59,057 bases of DNA from Pontiellaceae bacterium B12227 (GCA_029432775.1 JAROAZ010000034.1:1-59057); one strand, 5' to 3'. Numbered from the stretch's first letter, positions 7,704 through 17,454 are shown. Program-made: numbers and translations. The notes: generated from the letters alone by a model not told the origin.

Positions 7704-9548
7704 TTATTCAATCGCCTTAACCTTCTTTTTATTAATCTGAGGAGGTACGCGCCCGTATGCCGGATCGTAGACCGGAATGCCCATGCCTTCCGGAGTCTGC
7801 CAACCGGGTTTCGGCTGGTGCGTTACATAGGCATAATACGGCGTGGCGGAGAGATCCGGCCCAATGAAAACGGGCGCGAGCTTCGTGATACCTTTTTTCA
7901 GCGACACCTTGAAGGTGACTTCTTTGGCTCCGGCCGGAATCTCTTTCGTTTCATCCACATCGCCGATCCGCATGCGGGCCTGTTTATAATTGTAGGCTTT
8001 GCCGTACGTGCCGTCATTAATTCCTTTGTCGGCTTCCACCGGCCAGCGGCGCAGCGAGATTTCATATTCCCCGTCGCGCTCGACCTCGATCGCCCAATGC
8101 GACACCTCCGCAACCGCGCCTTTTTTAATGTGATCCTGATTCCACGGCGGCAGTTTATCGATCAGCCAGTCGTGTGAGGAGAGCGAAACAATCGGCGAAT
8201 GCGCGGAACCGATAACCATATAGCTGGTCAAATCATGTTCCTGCGAGACATCATTCCAGAATGTGTCGTACTTACCGCGCAAACGTTCCACCACCTCAGG
8301 ATGCTGGGCAGAAACATCAGTTGCCTGCTTGGGGTCCGCTTTTATGTCGAAAAGGCCCTGGCCGTTATCGTCAGTAACCAGACGCCACTCGTCGGTCATC
8401 ACGGCGCACCGGCGCCATTTGATGGGATCGACGACGCGCTGCGTCTCAACCACCAGCGCCCGATCCGGCCAGCTTTTCCCATCGGTATACAGAAGCTCGC
8501 GCAGGCTGGTTCCGTCGTAGTCTGTTTCGGGCGCCTTCAGGCCGCACAGATCAATAAACGTCGGCAGGATGTCAAAGTGGGCGGTGAGATTTTCGATGGA
8601 TTTACCGGCTTCGATCTTGCCGTTCGGCCAGCGGATGATGAACGGCACACGATGGCCGCCGTCGTATTCTGAATTCTTCTGGCCGCGCATACCGCCGTCA
8701 TAGCCACGGCCTTCTCCCAATCCGGCCGCCGTGCCGTTATCCGTCATGAAGACCAGGATAGTATTGTTCGCCAGTCCCTCTTTATCAAGCAACGCCATCA
8801 GCTTGGCGAGGTTGTCGTCAATATTGGAGACCATGCCGTAAAACTCGGGATAAGAAACCTGCGGATTGTTTTCGTAGGGATCGCTGTATTCCAACGGGCA
8901 GTAGAGCGGCTTGTGCGGTGCATTGAGCGCAATGTAAGCGAGAAACGGTTTATCCTTATTCGCTTTGATAAACTTCATGCCTTCATCAAACCAGATATCG
9001 GTGCAGAATCCTTCGAAGCGCTGGAATTTTCCGTTCACGATATAGGTGTCGTCAAAATAGTCGTTGCCCCAATAGTCCGGCGCCTGCCCCACCCCGCCGG
9101 CGGAGTGGTAGACGACATGCTGAAACCCGCGGTCTTCCGGACGGTAGGGATAGCAGTCGCCCAGATGCCATTTTCCGAACATGCCGGTTTTATATCCGTT
9201 CTGCGTAAAGATATCCGCCATGGTCACTTCGCGGCGGCGCAGCATGCTGCGGCCCTGCACCGTGTGCCAAACACCGACCCGGTTGGAATAGCGGCCGGTC
9301 ATCAGCGCCGAGCGGGTCGGCGCGCAGGTGGGATCCACATGAAAGTTGTTCAGCAGTGTACCCTGCGTGCGCAGCTTGTCGATCGTCGGCGTTTTAATGG
9401 CCGGGTTGCCCGTGAAGGCCACGTCGCCATAGCCCTGATCATCCGTGATAACGATGACCACATTCGGTTTCTTTGCATCCTGTGAAAAGGCGGGCAGCAC
9501 AACGGCACCTGCAACTAGAGCGACAAGTATCTTCAATTTAATTTTCAT
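7704..9548 (-). CDS. Exported sulfatase with C-terminal extension (CAPTR)
   Basis: Arylsulfatase-like protein of 614 aa with signal peptide MKIKLKILVALVAGAVVLPAFSQ-type N-terminus. The metal site is VIVITDDQGYGD (Asp36, Asp37). The activation motif is C-A-P-T-R (Cys75) followed by SALMTGR. Other family signatures are GKWHLGD, VFMTDNGTAAG and GGHRVPFIIRWP. It is longer than a minimal sulfatase because of about 140 extra C-terminal residues (SHWAIEVERDGEYEISLRRW onward) that look like an added beta-sandwich; this extension is known from several bacterial arylsulfatases. It lies 28 bases after the GH43 fusion gene and 93 bases before the next sulfatase, so it is very likely co-transcribed with both. 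Confidence 0.94.
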   Translation of the reverse strand: MKIKLKILVALVAGAVVLPAFSQDAKKPNVVIVITDDQGYGDVAFTGNPAIKTPTIDKLRTQGTLLNNFHVDPTCAPTRSALMTGRYSNRVGVWHTVQGRSMLRRREVTMADIFTQNGYKTGMFGKWHLGDCYPYRPEDRGFQHVVYHSAGGVGQAPDYWGNDYFDDTYIVNGKFQRFEGFCTDIWFDEGMKFIKANKDKPFLAYIALNAPHKPLYCPLEYSDPYENNPQVSYPEFYGMVSNIDDNLAKLMALLDKEGLANNTILVFMTDNGTAAGLGEGRGYDGGMRGQKNSEYDGGHRVPFIIRWPNGKIEAGKSIENLTAHFDILPTFIDLCGLKAPETDYDGTSLRELLYTDGKSWPDRALVVETQRVVDPIKWRRCAVMTDEWRLVTDDNGQGLFDIKADPKQATDVSAQHPEVVERLRGKYDTFWNDVSQEHDLTSYMVIGSAHSPIVSLSSHDWLIDKLPPWNQDHIKKGAVAEVSHWAIEVERDGEYEISLRRWPVEADKGINDGTYGKAYNYKQARMRIGDVDETKEIPAGAKEVTFKVSLKKGITKLAPVFIGPDLSATPYYAYVTHQPKPGWQTPEGMGIPVYDPAYGRVPPQINKKKVKAIE

Positions 9549-9576
9549 AGTATTCCTCTATCTATCATCGGCATTT

Positions 9577-11889
9577 TCACTGATCTACACCGAGCGTCTG
9601 CTCAACCCTATTAATAGTTCCATCTTCATTAAAAGAAACCTTGTCGAAGCAAATGGAACGATTGGTCGCTTTTCCGCCCGAAAGAGCCGCATTGTGATAA
9701 AACAAGTACCACTGACCTTTGTATTCAACAACCGAACCATGCGTGGTTAAAGAACTCGTTTTTTCCAGGATGACACCTTTGGCCATCCACGGACCTATCG
9801 GGTTATCAGTCATAGCATAATTCATCCGATGACCGCCCGGTGTATTGTCCGGATAAATCATGTAATAGATGCCATTCCGCTTAAACACAAAAGCTCCCTC
9901 GCGGAAGTCCTCCAACCCGGCCATCGGAACAGAGGGTCCTTCAACTTCCTCCATATTCTCTTTCAGCCTGGCAACAAACGGCTGTCCATATCCACCATAA
10001 TAGAGATAGGCCCGCCCGTCATCATCGATAAAAACACAAGGATCAATGTGTGGCTCGAGACCCTTGATATAGCCCTGCACCTTAAAGCCGGAAACAGGAC
10101 TTGTACTGGTTGCAATGCCGATTTTCCAGGAACCCTTCGCCTTTGTTTCCGTAGGGTGCGGAAAATAGAAATAATAGGTTCCATCTTTATAGGCACAGTC
10201 AGGTGCCCACATGTAGCCACCCTGCTTACGTCCCCACTCCACATCACGGGAATGAAGAATCTCCCCGTGATCCGTCCAGTCGATCATATCATCAGTTGAA
10301 AAAACATGATAGCCATCCATCTTCTGATACCCCCGCCCTCCGGGGACATCCGTGGATGGATAAACATACAGGCGGCCGTCCTCCCAAACATGTGCCGACG
10401 GGTCGGCGGTAAACATGTGGGTGATGAACGGGTTCGGGGCCCGCCCGGCGCTCTGCACCACTTTTGCCGACCGAACCGGCTTGCCCGGCCCCCATTCAAA
10501 CCAGTTCAGATTCAACAGGTTTCCTGCCCCGCCTGTATAGCGAAGATAGAGCATATGAGTTCCGCTGACTCCGCTCAGCACAGCCGAAAGGGTTACAAAA
10601 TTATTCCAGTCGCCGGTTGAGGCGACAGGAATCGTTCCGACAACGGTTCCTGCCAGGCTGCCCAATCGCAGCTCGATGGCGCCGCCTCCGTCTTGAGAAG
10701 AAACCCGTACGCGAAAAGGAATCTCGGCAGCAGGATCCTCACCGAAATAGATCGCACTGTAGCTCGACCAATCCCCGTTTGAAATATATGCAAGCCCCCG
10801 GCTCTGCCCTCCATCCTGCTGGCCTTGGACTTTCGTTCCGGACTGCTCCGAAAACTCTTCCGCCTCACGACGGATATAGCCCTCGGCAACACGCTCCGGT
10901 TCCTGCGCGGCAGGAGCCTTTGCTTTCTTCCTTGCCCGGCGTTGCTTTGGCGGATCCGTGATTTCCACGTCGTCGTCCAGGGTATAAACGACCGGCTCAA
11001 TGGTTCCATCCTCCCGGAAGGTCATTTTATCGACACAGAGCGTACGTTTAAAGCGACTGCCCTGGTTTACATCCCCGCGATGATAGAAAAGGTACCACTG
11101 CCCGTTAAACTCGATGGCAGAAGTATGATTTGGAGAGTGCGGGGAATTCGGGGCCAGCTCACCTTTTAATTCGGCATACTGCGGCAATGGCGAATCGGCC
11201 ATCCAGTATTTCGTCACTCCGCCCACCCGGGCGCTGAAATAGTAGATCCCCTTTCGCTTAAAGATATGTACCGCTTCATTAACCCGCTCTTTGCTCAGCC
11301 GAATCCAGGGACCGTCCAGCTCGACCATATTGTCCTTCAATTTGGCTCCCATAATGTGCCGGCCCGGATCGCCCATATCCACAAAGTGATCGTTGCCGTA
11401 AATGTAGGCCTGCCCGTCATCATCCACGAACACAGTTGGATCGAAAATCTTCGTGATCGCATGGGGCACTGCAGCTTCCCAAGGCCCCACCGGCGTCCGG
11501 CTTTTTGCCACGCCCACCTCAAAAATGTTGCCCGGAAAGTACCAGTAGTACCATCCATCTTTATAGGCAGCAACAGGCGCATTCATATTCGATTTAAAAT
11601 GTTCAAATCCCGGGTCGAGCTGCGGATCCAGCATCACGCCATGGTTGATCCAGTTCGTCATATCCGACGACTCAAGGATCACATAATCCTTCATGGACTC
11701 ATAATTGCGGGCATCGGGCTGGTCATGCGAGCAGTAGACATACACCTTGCCCTCAAAAACCTCCGCTGCAGGATCACACGCATAGACGAATTCCGGATCC
11801 GTTTCCCTCAAAATGGGGTTGCCCGCCAAAGCAGTCGCAGCAACCGCCAAAGAGGCGGTCGCCAGCATCAGATTCGTCCATTGCTTCAT
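9577..11889 (-). CDS. GH43-CBM6-GH43 fusion glycosidase
   Basis: Exported 770-aa protein with two five-bladed-propeller glycosidase domains. Signal peptide about 1-22. The first GH43 domain (about 25-310) shows the expected Asp-Asp-Glu set: EFVYACDPAAE, FDPTVFVDDDG and VNEAVHIFKRKG. A Lys/Arg-rich linker leads to a CBM6-like module (about 345-465: REAEEFSEQSG, SNGDWSSYSAIYFG, LNLNWFEWGPG). The second GH43 domain (about 480-770) has TADPSAHVWEDG, HIDPCVFIDDDG and REGAFVFKRNG, so both domains keep all three acidic residues. GH43 enzymes commonly release arabinose, xylose or galactose. CBM6 binds glycans. The start is 3 bases after the upstream GH29 stop, with GGGAG as ribosome binding site inside that gene, indicating translational coupling. 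Confidence 0.9.
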   Translation of the reverse strand: MKQWTNLMLATASLAVAATALAGNPILRETDPEFVYACDPAAEVFEGKVYVYCSHDQPDARNYESMKDYVILESSDMTNWINHGVMLDPQLDPGFEHFKSNMNAPVAAYKDGWYYWYFPGNIFEVGVAKSRTPVGPWEAAVPHAITKIFDPTVFVDDDGQAYIYGNDHFVDMGDPGRHIMGAKLKDNMVELDGPWIRLSKERVNEAVHIFKRKGIYYFSARVGGVTKYWMADSPLPQYAELKGELAPNSPHSPNHTSAIEFNGQWYLFYHRGDVNQGSRFKRTLCVDKMTFREDGTIEPVVYTLDDDVEITDPPKQRRARKKAKAPAAQEPERVAEGYIRREAEEFSEQSGTKVQGQQDGGQSRGLAYISNGDWSSYSAIYFGEDPAAEIPFRVRVSSQDGGGAIELRLGSLAGTVVGTIPVASTGDWNNFVTLSAVLSGVSGTHMLYLRYTGGAGNLLNLNWFEWGPGKPVRSAKVVQSAGRAPNPFITHMFTADPSAHVWEDGRLYVYPSTDVPGGRGYQKMDGYHVFSTDDMIDWTDHGEILHSRDVEWGRKQGGYMWAPDCAYKDGTYYFYFPHPTETKAKGSWKIGIATSTSPVSGFKVQGYIKGLEPHIDPCVFIDDDGRAYLYYGGYGQPFVARLKENMEEVEGPSVPMAGLEDFREGAFVFKRNGIYYMIYPDNTPGGHRMNYAMTDNPIGPWMAKGVILEKTSSLTTHGSVVEYKGQWYLFYHNAALSGGKATNRSICFDKVSFNEDGTINRVEQTLGVDQ

Positions 11890-11892
11890 GCC

Positions 11893-13299
11893 CTATTCTC
11901 CCACGCTGTCTGACATGAGTACCTTCACGACGGTGTCGTATTCATCCAGCGGCTCGGAAGGCAGGTTGATTTTCAGAACCTCGCCCTCTTGAACAAAGTC
12001 CGCTTTTTCACCGTTAGCCAGATAGGTTGCGGCGGTTGCAGAAACTCCCGTCACACTGATCGTCCCAGAATCCGGCCATTCCAGAATGTGCAGGAAAAGC
12101 GTCTTGCCATCTTTGCTTGCGGAAACGTCGCCCCACGCCGGGCGTTCGGCCAACGGATTACGGCGGGTGGCGTAGATCGATTCGCCGTTCACCTTGAGCC
12201 AGTCGCCGAGCACCTTATAAAGTCGCACGGCTTCGGGATCGAGTTTACCGTTCCCCATCGGGCCGTTGTTAATCAGCGAGTTGCCGCCGGAACAAACCGT
12301 GTGTACAAAGCGATGGAGCATTTCTTCGGGCGAATGATAGTAGCAGTGGCCCTTGGTCTTATAGCCGAACGACGAGCTGACACTGTCGGGCGATTCGAAG
12401 TAGACCGGAAGTTTACGGTCCGGCACCTCCTTGTCGCCCACGGAGACATAGTCGAAGAGTTCCAGGTTTTCCTGCAGGATCTTCGCTTTGCCGCTGTGAA
12501 TGATGCGGGAATTGATCAGACAGTCCGGGCGGTATTTCCGCACCATGTCGCGGAACCCTATCGCGCGCTCCTTCGTCATGCCGGCCGGGGTGTCAAACCA
12601 GATCAGATCAATGTCATAGTTCTTCACCAGTTCCTCCACCTGCGGGAGGCTCTTCTTCATAATGTAGCGGTCCATATCCTTTGTGAAATCAGCCGGCAGA
12701 TCGGGATGGAACATTTTAACCTTTGTTGTTTTCTTGTTCAGGTAGGGAGCATCCGGCTCGTCCCAGTCCTGCGCATGCGAATAGTAAACCCCGAACTTCA
12801 GTCCGTGCTTATGGCACGCCTCGCTGAGCTCTTTGATGATATCGCGTTTGAAGGGCGTATGGTCGACGATGTTGTAGTCGCTGACCATGGAATCGAACAG
12901 CGCAAAACCGTCGTGGTGCTTCGAGGTGATGACCACATATTTAATGCCGCAATCCTTAAAATTTTTCGCCCACTCGTCGGCATCGAACTCCGTCGGGTTA
13001 AACTGTGACGCCACTGCATGATATTCGTCCGCCGTCATTTTTGCGGAAACCTGAATCCATTCGGAATACCGATGGCCCGCGCCGCGGCCTTCATATTCCC
13101 CTTCCAGCATTGAATAAACCCCGAAGTGAATAAACGCCCCGAACTTGGCATCTTTGTACCACTGCTCCAGCCGTGCTTCCGAGTCGGGTGTCTGCTTCAG
13201 GCTGTCGTCAAAACGATAGCCGAATGTGGTATTTCTTTTCGCAGTGGCCGGCAAGCTGCACGCGGCGATAACACAGAGAGATAACAGCATATGTTTCAT
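11893..13299 (-). CDS. Alpha-L-fucosidase, GH29
   Basis: Retaining alpha-L-fucosidase of 468 aa with signal peptide (MKHMLLSLCVIAACSLPATA). The catalytic nucleophile is the Asp of DLIWFDTPAGM, about residue 236. Other GH29 landmarks are KFGAFIHFGVYS, YVVITSKHHDGFALFDS, FGVYYSHAQDWDEPDAP and GGNSLINNGPMGNGKLDPEA. A short C-terminal beta domain follows (GDVSASKDGKTLFLHI). It is a close paralogue of the next gene upstream, with near-identical motifs through the whole length, pointing to a tandem duplication. It is 30 bases from that gene and 3 bases from the GH43 fusion. It probably releases fucose from an oligosaccharide in the periplasm. Confidence 0.95.
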   Translation of the reverse strand: MKHMLLSLCVIAACSLPATAKRNTTFGYRFDDSLKQTPDSEARLEQWYKDAKFGAFIHFGVYSMLEGEYEGRGAGHRYSEWIQVSAKMTADEYHAVASQFNPTEFDADEWAKNFKDCGIKYVVITSKHHDGFALFDSMVSDYNIVDHTPFKRDIIKELSEACHKHGLKFGVYYSHAQDWDEPDAPYLNKKTTKVKMFHPDLPADFTKDMDRYIMKKSLPQVEELVKNYDIDLIWFDTPAGMTKERAIGFRDMVRKYRPDCLINSRIIHSGKAKILQENLELFDYVSVGDKEVPDRKLPVYFESPDSVSSSFGYKTKGHCYYHSPEEMLHRFVHTVCSGGNSLINNGPMGNGKLDPEAVRLYKVLGDWLKVNGESIYATRRNPLAERPAWGDVSASKDGKTLFLHILEWPDSGTISVTGVSATAATYLANGEKADFVQEGEVLKINLPSEPLDEYDTVVKVLMSDSVGE

Positions 13300-13329
13300 T
13301 AATTTACCTTTTTCCAGAGTCGGCCTTTC

Positions 13330-14754
13330 TTATTCGCCGACACTCTCCGTGAAAATGACTTTCACCACGGAGTCGTATGGGTCCAGCGGTTTGGCAGGAA
13401 GTTTGATGGTCAGGACATCGCCTTGCTGCGTAAGGTCCGCGCTCTTTCCGTTGGCCAGCCAGGAAGCAGAAGCCGCTGCGGCAGGAACGCCTTGAACCGC
13501 AATGGTTCCGGATTTCGGCCATTCGAGAATATGTAGGTAGAGCGCCTTGCCGTCTTTGCTGACGGAGATATCGCCCCACGCCGGACTGGCCGACAAGGGA
13601 TTGCGACGGGTGGAATAGATCGATTCGCCGTTTACCTTGAGCCACTCGCCCATGGCACGATAGATACGCACCGCTTCGGGGTCGAGCCGGCCGTTGCCCA
13701 TCGGGCCGTTATTGATCAGCGAATTACCGCCGGCGCAAACCGTTTTCACAAACCGGTGAATCATTTCCTGTTCCGTATGGTAGTAACAGGTTCCCTTGGT
13801 CTTATACCCATAGGACGAGCTGACGCTGTCCGGTGACTCAACGTAGAGGGGCAGTTTCATCAACGGGACTTCCTTGTCCGCGATGGAGACATAGTCGTAG
13901 TACGGCATATACTGCTGCTCAATAATCCCCCGGCCCGAGTGAATGAGACGCGAGTTGATCAGACAATCCGGGCGGTACTTACGCACTACATCGCTGAATA
14001 GCTTAGCCCGTTCCATGTTCATTCCGGCGGGGGTATCAAACCAGATCAGATCCAGCTCATAGTTTTTCACCAGTTCTTCAACCTGCCGGAGGCTTTTCTT
14101 CATGATATAGCGGTCCATGTCCGGCTGAAAATCCTTATTCAGATACGGATGCATCTTCCAACGGGCGGGTTCCTTTTTCGCATTGATCAGCGGAGCATCC
14201 GGTTCGTCCCAGTCCTGCGCATGCGAATAGTAGACCCCGAACTTCAAGCCCTGCTTATGACACGCCTCGCTGAGCTCTTTGATGATGTCGCGTTTGAAGG
14301 GTGTGAAGTCGACGATGTTGTAGTGACTCACCGACGATTTAAAGAGCGCAAAGCCGTCGTGATGCTTCGACGTGATCACCACATATTTTATGCCGCACGC
14401 CGCAAAGGTCTTCGCCCACTCATCGGCATCGAATTCGGCCGGGTTAAACTTTGCAGCTATCTGATAATACTCGGAAGACGGAATTCTTCCGGAAACCTGA
14501 ATCCATTCGGAATAGCGGTGTCCTGATCCCTGGCCGTTATATTCTCCCTCAAGCGTCGAATAGACGCCGAAGTGAATAAAGGCCCCGAACTTGGCATCCT
14601 TAAACCATTTTTCCAGACGCTTTTCCGAGTCGGGGGTCTGCTTCAGACCGGCAGCAAACCGTTCCTTATAGGTATCGATTGAAGGAGCGGGAACCGCGTG
14701 CAGCTGCGGGCCGCCCAGTGCAAGAACGACGAGTGATAATACGATTTTCTTCAT
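13330..14754 (-). CDS. Alpha-L-fucosidase, GH29 (tandem paralogue)
   Basis: Second GH29 enzyme of the cluster, about 474 aa. A longer open frame reaches 14901, but the ATG at 14754 has GGAG at a good distance and begins a clean signal peptide (MKKIVLSLVVLALGG), so I take that start; it also removes an overlap with the upstream sulfatase. The nucleophile Asp is in DLIWFDTPAGM (about residue 240). It shares KFGAFIHFGVYSTLEGEY, SKHHDGFALFKSS and GNSLINNGPMGNGRLDPEA with the adjacent paralogue. The main difference between the pair is in the segment after SHAQDWDEPDAP, which may alter substrate choice. Thirty-seven bases separate it from the preceding sulfatase, and that gap contains a copy of the 15-bp palindrome. 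Confidence 0.95.
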   Translation of the reverse strand: MKKIVLSLVVLALGGPQLHAVPAPSIDTYKERFAAGLKQTPDSEKRLEKWFKDAKFGAFIHFGVYSTLEGEYNGQGSGHRYSEWIQVSGRIPSSEYYQIAAKFNPAEFDADEWAKTFAACGIKYVVITSKHHDGFALFKSSVSHYNIVDFTPFKRDIIKELSEACHKQGLKFGVYYSHAQDWDEPDAPLINAKKEPARWKMHPYLNKDFQPDMDRYIMKKSLRQVEELVKNYELDLIWFDTPAGMNMERAKLFSDVVRKYRPDCLINSRLIHSGRGIIEQQYMPYYDYVSIADKEVPLMKLPLYVESPDSVSSSYGYKTKGTCYYHTEQEMIHRFVKTVCAGGNSLINNGPMGNGRLDPEAVRIYRAMGEWLKVNGESIYSTRRNPLSASPAWGDISVSKDGKALYLHILEWPKSGTIAVQGVPAAAASASWLANGKSADLTQQGDVLTIKLPAKPLDPYDSVVKVIFTESVGE

Positions 14755-14767
14755 TTCTTCTCCATTT

Positions 14768-14782
14768 TTCCAATGCCTGGAA
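14768..14782. repeat. 15-bp palindrome TTCCAATGCCTGGAA (intergenic copy)
   Basis: Tight-form copy filling most of the 37-base gap between the sulfatase stop and the fucosidase start within the operon. Confidence 0.75.
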
Positions 14783-14791
14783 GCCGGTTGG

Positions 14792-16273
14792 TTAATCAAG
14801 CGGTTGAGGCGCCCATTCGGGGATGCCTTTTTCTTTGAGCTGCTTATTGTAGCGGATGGCCAGCGGCTGATCCTCGGGAGCCACCTTCGGCAAACCTTCA
14901 TTGACCATCAGCGGCAGCACGGACTCCCACCATTCGTCGAAGGATTTCCGAAGTTTGGAAACCACTTCCGGATGCGCGGCGGCGACATCGGTTGTCTCAG
15001 ACGGGTCTTTTGAAATATCATAGAGGGTCTGGTTGTTCGAAAACCGCCAGCGCTCGGTGCGCACCGCGCACTTTTTGTATTTAAAGTCGTCCCGCTTTCC
15101 GGGGTTCCAGCGTCCGCAGTGGACAAACAGTTCCCGATCCGGCCAGTCGGCTTTGGGATCTTTGAGCAGCGGCAGCAGCGAGCGGCCGTCCAGTTCCTGC
15201 ATTTTCGCGGGCAGCTTCACATCCGCCAGCTCACAGAAGGTTTTGTATAGATCGATGTGTGCGGTCAGCGCATCAACATCGACGCCCTCGCCGAGAACCC
15301 CTTTCCACTGCCAGAAGGCCGGGACATGCGTTCCGCCTTCGTAGGGTGAGTTTTTACCGCCTTTAAGGTTGGCGTTAAAATGCCTCAGTTTCTTGCCGTT
15401 CAACTTGCCGCTCAGGTGGGTTGCCCCGTTATCCGTCATGAAGATCACCAACGTATTGTCCAGTGCCTTCCATCCGGCGAGCTTGTCCATCATCCGGCCA
15501 AAATTATCATCGATGTTTTCCACCATGCCGTAACGGCCTGCCGTTCCCTTATCGTAGCCGAGTTCACTAAACCGTTTGGTATATTTTTCAGGGGCAACCA
15601 ATGGCGCATGCGGTGCGTTGAGGGAAATGTAGGCAAAGAAAGGGTGCTTAGCCTCATGCTGTTTTCTGATCCAGGCCAGACCGGACTCGAAAAAGACATC
15701 CGTGCAAAAACCCTTTGTCTTCACGATCGTATCGTTGTGAAGCAGGACGTTGTCAAAATAAAGGTTTTCCTCATTGGCAGGAAAATCACCGTACCGGGTC
15801 TGCCCGATTCCACCCGCGCCATGAATCAGCGCTTCGGAAAACCCGCGGTTTCCGGGCAGATAGGCCTCTTCATCACCGAGATGCCATTTTCCGAAGATCC
15901 CGGTTTTGTATCCGGCGCTCTGCAGCGCCTGCGGCAGGGTAAAGGTATCCAGCGCCATCCGCTCGCGCTGAAAGATCGTATGGGTCACTCCGTTCTTAAA
16001 CGGTGCGCGTCCGCTCATAATCGCAGCACGCGTCGGCGCGCAGGTCGGGCTGACCTGAAAATCCCTGAAGCGGACGGCCTGATCATGAAATCGGTCAATT
16101 TTCGGAGTCCTGACCACCTGGTTACCCATGCAGGACAAATCGCCCATGCCCTGGTCATCGGTCATCACCAGAATGATATTCGGACGGCTTCCCGCCAACG
16201 GCTTTGCTTCGGCGAGGACGGCTCCGATACTCACGGCAGCCATCAAGGTTGTTATCATCTGCATTCGTTTCAT
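14792..16273 (-). CDS. Exported sulfatase (CAPTR)
   Basis: Type I sulfatase of about 493 aa. I take the ATG at 16273, which lies one base after the stop codon of the upstream gene and has GGGGA before it; an in-frame ATG at 16285 would overlap that gene. The signal peptide is MKRMQMITTLMAAVSIGAVLA. The metal site is NIILVMTDDQGMGD and the activation motif C-A-P-T-R (Cys78) precedes AAIMSGR. Also visible are GIFGKWHLGD, ALIHGAGGIGQ, VIFMTDNGATH and GGTHVPAFWQW. It differs clearly from the CAPTR sulfatase at 7704 and lacks that protein's C-terminal extension. It is the second gene of the seven-gene cluster. Confidence 0.94.
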   Translation of the reverse strand: MKRMQMITTLMAAVSIGAVLAEAKPLAGSRPNIILVMTDDQGMGDLSCMGNQVVRTPKIDRFHDQAVRFRDFQVSPTCAPTRAAIMSGRAPFKNGVTHTIFQRERMALDTFTLPQALQSAGYKTGIFGKWHLGDEEAYLPGNRGFSEALIHGAGGIGQTRYGDFPANEENLYFDNVLLHNDTIVKTKGFCTDVFFESGLAWIRKQHEAKHPFFAYISLNAPHAPLVAPEKYTKRFSELGYDKGTAGRYGMVENIDDNFGRMMDKLAGWKALDNTLVIFMTDNGATHLSGKLNGKKLRHFNANLKGGKNSPYEGGTHVPAFWQWKGVLGEGVDVDALTAHIDLYKTFCELADVKLPAKMQELDGRSLLPLLKDPKADWPDRELFVHCGRWNPGKRDDFKYKKCAVRTERWRFSNNQTLYDISKDPSETTDVAAAHPEVVSKLRKSFDEWWESVLPLMVNEGLPKVAPEDQPLAIRYNKQLKEKGIPEWAPQPLD

Positions 16274-16274
16274 C

Positions 16275-17318
16275 TTATTCCCCATTCCAATTCCTGATTC
16301 TCACAAAATATCCGGCCGATGGTTTATCGTCGTGGCAGGCTAGGAAGAGGCATTCCGGCTTCCCGTCTTTCCACAAAATACTAGGACGTTCGCTGCGGGC
16401 CAATTCATGCCCGAAATAGATCTCATTTGTCTGGTAGCCGACCTTCGGCTCATCCCAATGGATCCCGTCTTTGGAGGTATAGATCAGCCCAGGGCGGTAT
16501 CCGCCCTTCTTGAGTTTGTCGGCGGGAATCGGATTGCCTTCCAGCATGTCCTTCACCCCCTGCCGATCCTCAACAATCATGTAATACATTCCGTTGTAAT
16601 GGAAAGCATAGGGATCTTCGATATCCACTTTTTCTTCAATATAGCTGATGACCGGGTTGTGTTCATAATTCACATACGGCCCTTCGATCCGGTCACTTTC
16701 CGCAAACGACATTTCGCGAAACCCTTTTTTCACGGGATACCGATCCGTCATCGACTTGTAATAGATTCTGAATTTGCCTTCCGGAGTGGCCACAAAAGTG
16801 GGATTCGAAGCATGGATGATATTGTATTCCCCCATTTTTCCAGAGGCTGGAATAATCGGATTCAGTGAGCTTTCCGTCCACGGGCCATAAGGCGATTTCG
16901 CCGTGGCAATCCCGACTTCCTGCTTTGAGCCGTTTTCATCCTTATAGCGGTTCAGCAGGAAGACCAGAACATAGGTATCGCCCACCTTGGAAACCTGCGG
17001 GTTGTGATAGCCCGCTTCATCACTCACAAACAGATCGCCAAGCAACTTGTACGGGCCTTCCGGCCCATCAGCCACCCAGTGCACAATCTTACTGTTTTTA
17101 ATCCAGCTGCCCTTATTCGGAATGACCGAATTAAAGATGTGCAGTTTCCCGTCCTCATCATAGATCGGCGCCATCCCCCAGGTCCATGAATCCTCGTCGG
17201 ACTCCAGAATATATTTTCCGGGCACCTGTGCCTTGCAAAAGGAGGAAACCTCAATACTTAAAGCCTGTCCGCAACATACGGCCAAACAAACTAAACCAAA
17301 CTTCAATGCATTCTTCAT
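16275..17318 (-). CDS. Exported GH43/GH117-like beta-propeller glycosidase
   Basis: First gene of the seven-gene cluster, about 347 aa from the ATG at 17318 (signal peptide MKNALKFGLVCLAVCCGQALS). A longer frame to 17396 adds a segment without signal character. The body shows repeated blade-like motifs of a five-bladed propeller: MAPIYDEDGKLHIFNSV, PQVSKVGDTYVLVFLL, NPTFVATPEGKFRIYYKS, DIEDPYAFHYNGMYYMIV and RPSILWKDGKPECLFLAC. These resemble the clan containing GH43, GH62 and GH117, but I cannot fix the family from motifs alone. It is probably an exo-acting enzyme on a marine glycan. An 18-bp palindrome lies 118 bp upstream, so this is the likely promoter end of the operon. Confidence 0.75.
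   Translation of the reverse strand: MKNALKFGLVCLAVCCGQALSIEVSSFCKAQVPGKYILESDEDSWTWGMAPIYDEDGKLHIFNSVIPNKGSWIKNSKIVHWVADGPEGPYKLLGDLFVSDEAGYHNPQVSKVGDTYVLVFLLNRYKDENGSKQEVGIATAKSPYGPWTESSLNPIIPASGKMGEYNIIHASNPTFVATPEGKFRIYYKSMTDRYPVKKGFREMSFAESDRIEGPYVNYEHNPVISYIEEKVDIEDPYAFHYNGMYYMIVEDRQGVKDMLEGNPIPADKLKKGGYRPGLIYTSKDGIHWDEPKVGYQTNEIYFGHELARSERPSILWKDGKPECLFLACHDDKPSAGYFVRIRNWNGE
16838..16852. repeat. 15-bp palindrome, loose form (inside GH43-like gene)
   Basis: The sequence is TTCCAGAGGCTGGAA. It matches TTCCA-N5-TGGAA but not the inner AT/CT positions. Confidence 0.45.
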
Positions 17319-17436
17319 AAACTGATTCTCAAAATTAACTATATCCCAATTCGGCACCGGTCCCCGTGTATCCATGGCAACCAAGAACCTCTGCACACCT
17401 ATACCAATGAATATAGACAGACCCTGTTAGCTGAAT

Positions 17437-17454
17437 ATCCCCATTTATTGGGAT
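17437..17454. promoter_or_regulatory. 18-bp palindromic operator-like site before the seven-gene cluster
   Basis: The sequence is ATCCCCATTTATTGGGAT. It lies in the 190-base gap between the sulfatase stop at 17509 and the GH43-like start at 17318, where the promoter of the seven-gene cluster is expected. Confidence 0.62.

Noticed and set aside
16286..16300. TTCCAATTCCTGATT as a further palindrome copy
   Set aside because: The right arm is lost (TGATT instead of TGGAA) and it lies in the last codons of the GH43-like gene, so it is a chance partial match or too decayed to count.
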